DNA of 11,310 nucleotides, from the NCBI GenBank assembly GCA_900758895.1, contig CAAETG010000184.1:1-11310 (forward strand), given 5' to 3'. This DNA comes from Bacilli bacterium. Its GTDB lineage: Bacteria; Bacillota_I; Bacilli_A; RF39; UBA660. Below, piece after piece: positions 6,624 to 11,310 of this stretch. Position 1 is the first letter of the stretch. Each line of letters starts with the position of its first letter. The notes beneath the pieces are model-generated. The model saw only the letters and a program-made list of their open reading frames with translations, was not told the DNA's origin and ran no database searches. A program made the translations under genes and the position numbers.

Positions 6624-7323
6624 GATTACCTCCTTTTGGACAGTCAAAATTTAATAGGCCAGTTAACAGAGTATCCTTGGTTCCTACGTCTTTAATTTTT
6701 CCCGCTTCTAAAAGAATAATAACATCGGCGATATCTAAAATTCGCTCTTGATGAGAAATGACAATTGTTGTCCCCTTCTTTTTCGTTCCAATTTCTTTAA
6801 ATATTCCGGTTAAATATTTAAAACTCCATAAATCAATGCCTGCTTCTGGTTCATCAAAAATAGAAATGTTTGGACATCTAGCAATAATCGTTGCAATTTC
6901 AATCCGTTTTAATTCACCGCCTGATAGTGAATTATTTAATTCTCGGTCAATATATTCTTTAGCACATAGTCCGACTTTGGATAAAATATCACAAGCATCT
7001 TTTTTATTTAATTCTCTTCCGGTGGCAATTTTTAGGATATCATAAACGGTTAAGCCTTTAAAAGTAATAGGAGTTTGAAAAGCAAAGCCAATTCCTAATT
7101 TTGCTCTTTCATCCACGCTTAAGCTCGTTATATCTTGGCCATTATAAAGAATGGATCCGCTATCGGATGTTACAAGTCCCATAATTATTTTAGCAAGAGT
7201 TGATTTTCCGCTTCCATTAGGACCGGTAATACAATAGAATAAATTATCTTCTAATGTTAAATTTATATGATCTAAAATGATTTTATTATCTCTTTTAAAA
7301 CTGATATCTTTTAATTCTAGCAT
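6607..7323 (-). CDS. sufC: SufC/SmsC ATPase of the Fe-S assembly complex
   Basis: A 238-aa cytoplasmic ABC-type ATPase that powers SufB-based Fe-S cluster assembly. Walker A GPNGSGKST is at 34-42, the Q-loop region AFQTPITFKGLTV at 81-93, the signature LSGGE at 133-137, Walker B SIFDEPEAGID at 154-164 (SufC-like EAGID rather than the transporter TSALD), and the H-loop His at 191. The length is close to E. coli SufC (248 aa). AAAGAGG (7330-7336) lies six bases before the start. It is first in the operon sufC-sufB-WYL gene, behind a perfect consensus promoter and a small inverted repeat near +1. No cysteine desulfurase (SufS), SufU or SufA gene is adjacent, as expected of the minimal system. 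Confidence 0.95.
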   Translation of the reverse strand: MLELKDISFKRDNKIILDHINLTLEDNLFYCITGPNGSGKSTLAKIIMGLVTSDSGSILYNGQDITSLSVDERAKLGIGFAFQTPITFKGLTVYDILKIATGRELNKKDACDILSKVGLCAKEYIDRELNNSLSGGELKRIEIATIIARCPNISIFDEPEAGIDLWSFKYLTGIFKEIGTKKKGTTIVISHQERILDIADVIILLEAGKIKDVGTKDTLLTGLLNFDCPKGGNHESNR

Positions 7324-7339
7324 ATTTTTCCTCTTTCTA

Positions 7340-7353
7340 TGAGTTTTGACTCA
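7340..7353. promoter_or_regulatory. Inverted repeat near +1 of sufC, candidate operator
   Basis: TGAGT-TTTG-ACTCA (7340-7353) is a perfect 5-bp inverted repeat that starts about six bases downstream of the sufC -10, i.e. near +1, and ends 16 bases before the start codon. The placement would allow a repressor to block transcription, and Rrf2/IscR-type or WYL regulators are candidates. It is too short to exclude chance. Confidence 0.4.
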
Positions 7354-7358
7354 CGTTA

Positions 7359-7387
7359 ATTATATTATTACCACTTTTAATTGTCAA
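7359..7387 (-). promoter_or_regulatory. Consensus promoter of the sufCB operon
   Basis: On the minus strand a perfect TTGACA (7387-7382), a 17-bp spacer and a perfect TATAAT (7364-7359). This full-consensus sigma-A promoter is the strongest in the window and suggests high or repressor-controlled expression. Confidence 0.85.
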
Positions 7388-7402
7388 GAATATCGATTTT
7401 TA

Positions 7403-7431
7403 TTGGCATTTATTCCAGTTAGTGATATAAT
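7403..7431 (+). promoter_or_regulatory. Promoter of the 35-aa basic ORF
   Basis: -35 TTGGCA (7403-7408; one mismatch to TTGACA), a 17-bp spacer containing the TGn extension, and -10 TATAAT (7426-7431). It is arranged back to back with the sufC promoter; the two -35 elements are 15 bp apart (7388-7402), close enough for shared control. Confidence 0.75.
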
Positions 7432-7464
7432 TAGCTTTAGTCAAGGTTTATAGGAGGTGGATGC

Positions 7465-7572
7465 ATGAAAACTTATAAAGCTAATTTACCAAAAGGTGTT
7501 AAAAAAACATTTGCGAGAAAAAAAGGAGTTAAAGTTAGACTTATTAATAAAAATTTAAAGAAGAATAAATAA
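7465..7572 (+). CDS. Tiny strongly basic protein (35 aa)
   Basis: A short ORF with complete expression signals: the promoter at 7403-7431, AGGAGGTGG (7452-7460) with its GGAGG seven bases before ATG 7465, and a terminator straddling its stop codon. The protein starts MKTYKANLPKGVKK, continues TFARKKGVKVRLINKN, and ends LKKNK. It has 12 Lys and 2 Arg and no Asp or Glu, so it should carry a net charge near +14. It has no hydrophobic stretch to span a membrane. Such composition suggests binding to RNA, the ribosome or DNA, but I match it to no known small ribosomal protein. An ATG at 7461 is in another frame and too close to the binding site. The function is unknown. That the ORF is translated is likely from the signals. 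Confidence 0.7.
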   Translation: MKTYKANLPKGVKKTFARKKGVKVRLINKNLKKNK

Positions 7573-7598
7573 GATTGAACATTTTGTTTGATCTTTTT
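7571..7598 (+). terminator. Terminator of the 35-aa ORF
   Basis: AAGATTGAAC (7571-7580) pairs with GTTTGATCTT (7586-7595) over ten positions, two of them G-T wobbles, around a 5-base loop (ATTTT), then T residues 7594-7598. It overlaps the stop codon TAA (7570-7572) and the next gene's -35. Confidence 0.75.
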
Positions 7599-7615
7599 AT
7601 TTGATATGTTATAAT
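7588..7615 (+). promoter_or_regulatory. Promoter of the CapA-family gene
   Basis: -35 TTGATC (7588-7593), a 16-bp spacer and the extended -10 TGTTATAAT (7607-7615). The -35 lies inside the terminator stem of the preceding small ORF, so the gene gets independent transcription. Confidence 0.65.
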
Positions 7616-7636
7616 AATCGCTAAGAAGGTGTTTAT

Positions 7637-8743
7637 ATGAAAAAAATGTTTGCCTATTTACTTAGTTTAGCTTTTTTACTTAATGCTGGTGGTCATAAAA
7701 GTAATAACAAAAATCAAGAGAAAGAAGAAAGTACTGTTATTACAGACGAAAATAATATATCACAAAATGAAGATGTAATGATTGATGATAATGTGGATCA
7801 TTCTGACATTTTAGAAACTCACGAAACAGAAATTACTATTAGTGCTGTTGGAGATTGCACACTTGGGAGAGATGATCGAGGAAGTTATACTTACTCACTT
7901 CCTTATTATTTAGAAATTAATCACAATGATTACAGTTATTTTTTTCGAAATGTTTATGATATTTTAAGTCAAGATGATTTAACTATTGCTAATTTGGAAG
8001 GACCACTTACCGATTCTACTACGCGCTCTCAAAAACAATTTGCTTTTAAAGGAGATCCTAGTTATACAAATATTTTAACAGAAGGTAGTGTGGAAGCGGT
8101 TAATCTAGCTAATAATCATACCATGGATTTTGGCAAGGAAGGATATGAAGACACAATCCAAGCTTTAGAAGATGCTCACTTATCTTATTTTGGAAATGGT
8201 GTTTATGATATTTTAGATATTCAAGGTATTAAAGCTGGTTTAGCCGGAATTAAGGGATTTAGTGAAAGTGGAGCAAAAGCAGAAATTGATCAAGCTAAAA
8301 ATTATTTTTTGCAAAATCAAGTAGATCTCATCATTTATAATTTTCATTGGGGAATTGAAAGAGAATATAAACAAAATCAAACCCAAGAAAATATTGCTCG
8401 GTATGCAATTGATTATGGGAATGCTAATTTAGTCATTGGACACCATCCTCATGTTTTGCAAGGAATTGAAAAATATCATGGCGTTTATATTGTATATTCT
8501 TTAGGTAATTTTGTTTTTGGCAGTAATAAAAATCCTAGCGATAAAAATACGATGATTATACAAATGCATTTTACTTTTCAAGATCAAACATTAACAGAAA
8601 CAAACCTTACTTTAATACCAGCGACTTTATCTAGTACGATGACTACCAATAATTATCAACCAACACTTGCTGATGAAAATACGGAACAACTAATACTAAA
8701 AAGAGTTTTAGAAAATAGTACAAATTATGAATTTAAAAACTAA
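7637..8743 (+). CDS. Secreted CapA/PgsA-family metallophosphatase-like protein
   Basis: A 368-aa member of the CapA (capsule / poly-gamma-glutamate synthesis) family, a calcineurin-like metallophosphoesterase fold. Residues 1-19 are a signal-like segment (MKKMFAYLLSLAFLLNAGG). A long acidic, disordered linker runs to about 62, so the domain is tethered outside the membrane. Fold motifs in order are AVGDCTLGRDD (70-80), NLEGPLTD (119-126), ANNHTMDFG (158-166), NFHWGIE (235-241), VIGHHPHVLQG (266-276) and YSLGNFVFG (287-295). The Asp, Asn and His ligands of the family are present. The signal ends in NAGGHK where a lipobox Cys might be expected. AGAAGGTG (7624-7631) precedes the start. No pgsB/C partners are seen, so polyglutamate or capsule synthesis is not supported; the substrate is unknown. 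Confidence 0.9.
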   Translation: MKKMFAYLLSLAFLLNAGGHKSNNKNQEKEESTVITDENNISQNEDVMIDDNVDHSDILETHETEITISAVGDCTLGRDDRGSYTYSLPYYLEINHNDYSYFFRNVYDILSQDDLTIANLEGPLTDSTTRSQKQFAFKGDPSYTNILTEGSVEAVNLANNHTMDFGKEGYEDTIQALEDAHLSYFGNGVYDILDIQGIKAGLAGIKGFSESGAKAEIDQAKNYFLQNQVDLIIYNFHWGIEREYKQNQTQENIARYAIDYGNANLVIGHHPHVLQGIEKYHGVYIVYSLGNFVFGSNKNPSDKNTMIIQMHFTFQDQTLTETNLTLIPATLSSTMTTNNYQPTLADENTEQLILKRVLENSTNYEFKN

Positions 8744-8773
8744 CCAATAAGGAAAACTTTTGGTTAGTTTTTT
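8736..8773. terminator. Bidirectional terminator between the CapA gene and gatD
   Basis: AAAACTAACCA (8736-8746) and TGGTTAGTTTT (8761-8771) form a perfect 11-bp stem with a 14-base loop. T residues to 8773 follow on the plus strand; on the minus strand T residues follow too (8739-8735). It overlaps both stop codons (8741-8743 and 8764-8766). Confidence 0.88.
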
Positions 8774-9348
8774 GTTAATAAATTGGCAAAATATTGGTTT
8801 AATTTATCATTTCTAGCTAATAGTGGACCTATTATGGAAGTAGCATAAAAATTCTTATAAGTAAATCCTTCCATTTGGGTGCTATGATTACCAATTCCTT
8901 CATTGATATTAAAAATGATATTTTTGGTTGTTTTGATTAAATGATTGGTATTTTGGAATCCTTTAATATTTCCAGTACATAAAGAAGTAGTTGCATCGAC
9001 ATCGTGAACTTCTCTTTTTTCATGATATTCTATTTCATAAAAATCAAGAAAATCAAAGATGCTAATTGCATTTCCAGTCGCAAGTAGTATTTTATCACTT
9101 TCAATATAGTTTATTAGTTCTTCTTTATATGGTAACAATCGTTTTTTTACGTCTTCTAAATATTTTTCGCGTCCACTTCCTATATAAATAAAATCATATT
9201 TTTCTAATTCTAATTTTGTTTCTTTATCAATTAAAATAACTTTATATTTTATGTTTTGTTTTTCTAATTCGTAAGTTAAAGCTTTTAGATTGCCATTTTC
9301 ACCATATAAAGCTAGTTCATAGGGATAAAGATGGGCAATGGTTATCAT
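8764..9348 (-). CDS. gatD: GatD-like class I amidotransferase subunit lacking its catalytic Cys and His
   Basis: GatD normally hydrolyses glutamine and passes ammonia to MurT, which amidates the D-Glu of lipid II. This 194-aa protein keeps the family outline: IAHLYPYELALYGENGN at 4-20, IYIGSGREK at 54-62 (usual GGG), the segment ILLATGNAI at 87-95, and SIIGPLLARND near the end (171-181). Aligned from memory to S. aureus GatD, the nucleophile Cys of the CGGYQ box is Thr91 (TGNAI), and the catalytic His of HGP is Ile173 (IGP). The FENHxGRT segment has also lost its Arg. At 194 aa it is shorter than the usual about 240. It is thus probably not a glutaminase. Its ATG overlaps the murT stop (ATGA), with AAGGAGG (9356-9362) upstream, so coupling to murT is intact. 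Confidence 0.85.
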   Translation of the reverse strand: MITIAHLYPYELALYGENGNLKALTYELEKQNIKYKVILIDKETKLELEKYDFIYIGSGREKYLEDVKKRLLPYKEELINYIESDKILLATGNAISIFDFLDFYEIEYHEKREVHDVDATTSLCTGNIKGFQNTNHLIKTTKNIIFNINEGIGNHSTQMEGFTYKNFYATSIIGPLLARNDKLNQYFANLLTKN

Positions 9349-10667
9349 AGTGTGTCCTCCTTAAAAGTACTTTCAAATGGTTCCATATAATCAAAATTTA
9401 AGATACCATAAATCATCTTTGCTTTGCTTGCCTCAACACTTTTTTTGATTTCACTTAAAGAGTCAGCGGTTATAATTTTATCTTCCGGTATTCTTGCTAG
9501 TAACAAACGTTTTTTGATGTTTTCTTTATCGATTCCTACAGCATATATTTTATTTAGAGAATCATTATTTAATAGTTCAAATTCAATGTCATATAACCAG
9601 GATACATCAAAATGATTGTATCTTCTACTAATTTCTTTCCAACCAATTACTACATCTTTTAGTTCTATATCTAAATAAACTTTATAAACACATTGATTAT
9701 AAGTAGTTGCATTTTCAGCTTTACAATTTAAGGCTTTATATCGTTTATTATTTTTTACGAATTCTATATTTTTATTATGATTATGGTTGTTGATACTTTC
9801 TATTATTTTATCTTCTTCTATTCCTATTTCTTTTAGAAAAGTAAAACTTGCTAAGGTGTTATAAGCATTAAATAGCATATCACCACCAATACTTACTTTT
9901 TTATTATTTACCACTATTGTTCCTTCTTCTAAATCCAGTGTATTTCCTAATACAAGTGGCTCTTCCCATTTAAAATCACAATTTGGACAGTTATATTTTC
10001 CTAGGGTTTCAAAATGATAATAATCATATTTTAACTTAGCTCCACATTTTGGGCAATAGTAAGTATTTAGATTTTCAAATAATTGGTGCTGATAAGTATA
10101 TTTACTTTTAGCAATTCCAAAGTGAATATTTTTGTTTGGTACATCTAATTCAAAATGACGTAGAAAAGGTTCATCTACTGTTGTAATAATTGTTGTATCT
10201 TTGGGTAATTTTTTTTCAATTTCACTTAATATTACATCCACATGATATTGTCTTGGCGGTTGATCTTTGGTTAAATTTGTTACGATTAAATAGTTAGGAT
10301 TAATTTCTGCAAATACTTCTTTGGTATATCTTTCATCTACTTCTAATATTAATACATCTTTTTTTATTTTTCCAAATAAATTACAGTTTTTGATACAAGT
10401 GGTTGTTACTCCATATTTTAAGTTAGAGCCAGCATTGTTAAAGCAGGTGCAATAGCCTTGATCGGTTAGAACATCATTAATTAATTTAGCAGTACTTCCC
10501 TTACCTGATGAGCCAGTTACAATAAGTTTAATTTCAGGATATTTTAGCTTGCTTAAAATTTTTTTATCTACTTTCAAGGCTAGTTTTCCTGGTAAGGAAC
10601 TACCTCGATGAAGAATTTTTCCAGCGAATAGAGTTAATTTTCCAATTATAATACTTAACGTTTTCAT
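9345..10667 (-). CDS. murT: MurT-like Mur-ligase-family subunit
   Basis: A 440-aa MurT-type protein, an ATP-dependent Mur ligase with a C-terminal DUF1727 domain. The N-terminal RGSSLPGKLALKVD (21-34) fits MurT. The P-loop is TGSSGKGST (51-59), a GKGS form rather than GTNGKTTT. NNAGSNLKYGVTTT (77-90) is the usual substrate loop, and LILEVDERYT (106-115) follows. A MurT-specific zinc ribbon has Cys pairs C205/C208 and C227/C230. GGDMLFNAYNTLAS (261-274) is well kept. The C-terminal domain has FDVSWLYDIEFE (353-364). However, the usual RDQLDRYGE is DQPPRQYHV (135-143), the KNPAG motif is KAENA (316-320), and the LNDNxADGR stretch is not kept. So it has diverged together with its GatD partner. 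AGGTGAT (10671-10677) lies upstream. Confidence 0.9.
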   Translation of the reverse strand: MKTLSIIIGKLTLFAGKILHRGSSLPGKLALKVDKKILSKLKYPEIKLIVTGSSGKGSTAKLINDVLTDQGYCTCFNNAGSNLKYGVTTTCIKNCNLFGKIKKDVLILEVDERYTKEVFAEINPNYLIVTNLTKDQPPRQYHVDVILSEIEKKLPKDTTIITTVDEPFLRHFELDVPNKNIHFGIAKSKYTYQHQLFENLNTYYCPKCGAKLKYDYYHFETLGKYNCPNCDFKWEEPLVLGNTLDLEEGTIVVNNKKVSIGGDMLFNAYNTLASFTFLKEIGIEEDKIIESINNHNHNKNIEFVKNNKRYKALNCKAENATTYNQCVYKVYLDIELKDVVIGWKEISRRYNHFDVSWLYDIEFELLNNDSLNKIYAVGIDKENIKKRLLLARIPEDKIITADSLSEIKKSVEASKAKMIYGILNFDYMEPFESTFKEDTL

Positions 10668-10693
10668 ATTATCACCTAACTAACTATGTATTT

Positions 10694-10702
10694 ATTTTAT
10701 CA
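10694..10702 (-). promoter_or_regulatory. Extended -10 of the murT-gatD operon
   Basis: On the minus strand TGATAAAAT: TGn followed by TAAAAT, 26 bases before the murT start. The only possible -35 is TTTAAA at 17 bp (10722-10717), which is weak. The region 10668-10792 is a divergent promoter interval shared with glmS. Confidence 0.5.
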
Positions 10703-10729
10703 TTTTTTTACATACTTTTAAACGTTAAT

Positions 10730-10758
10730 TTGACATTAAATTCAATTTATAGTACTAT
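10730..10758 (+). promoter_or_regulatory. Promoter of glmS
   Basis: A perfect -35 TTGACA (10730-10735), a 17-bp spacer and -10 TACTAT (10753-10758), 34 bases before the glmS start. The ribosome binding site is AAGGAAGTGAG (10774-10784). Confidence 0.75.
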
Positions 10759-10792
10759 TTACTTAGAAAAATAAAGGAAGTGAGATTTTTAA

Positions 10793-11310
10793 ATGTGTGG
10801 AATTGTTGGATATGTAGGTAAAAAAGAGGCTATTTCTAAACTAGTAAAAGGCCTAAAAACATTAGAATATCGCGGCTATGATTCTGCGGGAATTGCTTTG
10901 TTACAAAGTGATAAAGTTATTGTTGTTAAAGATAAGGGTAGAATAGCTAATTTAGAAGAAAATCTAGATTATAATAGCTTAAAAGGAACTATTGGTATTG
11001 CTCACACAAGATGGGCTACACATGGTATTCCTTCAAAAGAGAATGCTCATCCGCATATGGATCAAAATGAACATTTTGCTGTTGTTCATAATGGAATTAT
11101 TGAAAATTATTTAGAACTTAAAAATCAATTGATAAAGGAAGGATTTTCTTTTCAGTCGGAAACAGATACAGAAGTAGTACCGATGTTAATGGAATATTAC
11201 TATCAAAAATATCAAGATGTTATGCAAGCTTTTCAATATACACTAAAAGATTTAAAAGGAAGTTATGCAATTCTTATTGTTAGTCCGCTGGTGCCAAATA
11301 CTATTTTGGT
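10793..11310 (+). CDS. glmS: Glucosamine-6-phosphate synthase (partial, 5' part)
   Basis: GlmS converts fructose-6-phosphate and glutamine to glucosamine-6-phosphate, the first step to UDP-GlcNAc for the cell wall. The ORF is open from 10793 to the right edge (172 codons of about 600), so only the N-terminal glutaminase domain is seen. It begins MCGIVGYVG, placing the catalytic Cys at position 2 after Met removal, and shows LEYRGYDSAGIA, HTRWATHG (glutamine-binding), HNGIIENY and SETDTEVV in the expected order. The long AAGGAAGTGAG site and a consensus-like promoter lie upstream. It is divergent from murT-gatD, another cell-wall locus. There is only 125 bp upstream and no glmS ribozyme core is seen. 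The two sugar-isomerase domains lie beyond the edge. Confidence 0.96.
   Translation, partial: MCGIVGYVGKKEAISKLVKGLKTLEYRGYDSAGIALLQSDKVIVVKDKGRIANLEENLDYNSLKGTIGIAHTRWATHGIPSKENAHPHMDQNEHFAVVHNGIIENYLELKNQLIKEGFSFQSETDTEVVPMLMEYYYQKYQDVMQAFQYTLKDLKGSYAILIVSPLVPNTIL

Noticed and set aside
6624..6647. Longer start for sufB at 6647
   Set aside because: The AAAGGAGGT site at 6628-6636 serves ATG 6623, and the extra eight residues lie within the sufC coding end.
6758..7045. Plus-strand open frame antisense to sufC
   Set aside because: It has no ribosome binding site or family pattern and is fully explained as a shadow of the well-conserved sufC.
10668..10792. glmS ribozyme upstream of glmS
   Set aside because: The interval is only 125 bp and AT-rich, and I see none of the conserved ribozyme core segments (AGCGCC-type). 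It looks like an ordinary promoter and leader.
1..11310. Recoded TGA (Mycoplasma-type genetic code)
   Set aside because: Trp is encoded by TGG in all genes, and TGA acts as a stop for the flavoprotein and murT genes at sensible family ends.
1..11310. CRISPR array, insertion sequence, tRNA or rRNA gene
   Set aside because: No spaced direct repeats, transposase motifs, terminal inverted repeats or tRNA/rRNA-like sequence were seen on either strand.

Overview
The window is strongly AT-rich DNA with standard TGG tryptophans, TAA/TGA stops, strong GGAGG-type ribosome binding sites and sigma-A-type promoters. This points to an AT-rich Bacillota (Firmicutes) bacterium. The mix of a cell-wall pathway (murT/gatD, glmS, a probable LTA-synthase-like protein) with a minimal two-gene SufC/SufB iron-sulfur system suggests an anaerobic, reduced-genome lineage such as the uncultured Bacilli/RF39-Erysipelotrichia-like gut groups. 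That placement is inference; no rRNA gene is present to test it. TGA is not read as Trp, so this is not a Mycoplasma-type code.

Layout. (1) Bases 1-146, minus: the N-terminus of a membrane protein running off the left edge, divergent from (2) an unrecognised 193-aa protein (330-911, plus) with its own promoter and terminator. (3) 1000-3106, plus: a previously hidden 54-aa ORF overlapping and probably translationally coupled to uvrB. (4) 3139-4484, minus: a small zinc-ribbon protein and a geranylgeranyl-reductase-family flavoprotein, each with its own promoter. (5) 4678-7323, minus: sufC-sufB and a short WYL regulator in an apparent operon, followed by a VOC/glyoxalase-like gene with its own promoter and a tandem 10-bp repeat. 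(6) 7324-7636: divergent back-to-back promoters, a 35-aa extremely basic ORF and its terminator. (7) 7637-8743, plus: a CapA-family secreted metallophosphatase-like protein. (8) 8764-10667, minus: a divergent murT-gatD pair whose GatD lacks both catalytic residues of the glutaminase. (9) 10793 to the right edge, plus: the start of glmS.

How they fit together. Three loci touch the cell envelope (LTA-like protein, murT/gatD, glmS for UDP-GlcNAc supply), and the CapA-like protein may act there too. uvrB is DNA repair. sufCB builds Fe-S clusters, and the WYL regulator in the same operon may sense or control related conditions. The most unusual items are the catalytically dead GatD with a co-diverged MurT, the minimal SufCB operon with a truncated WYL regulator and an 11-bp-period repeat at the next promoter, and the two small ORFs (54 aa and 35 aa). 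Most promoters here carry a TGn extension of the -10 element, with the identical nonamer TGATATAAT at four of them.
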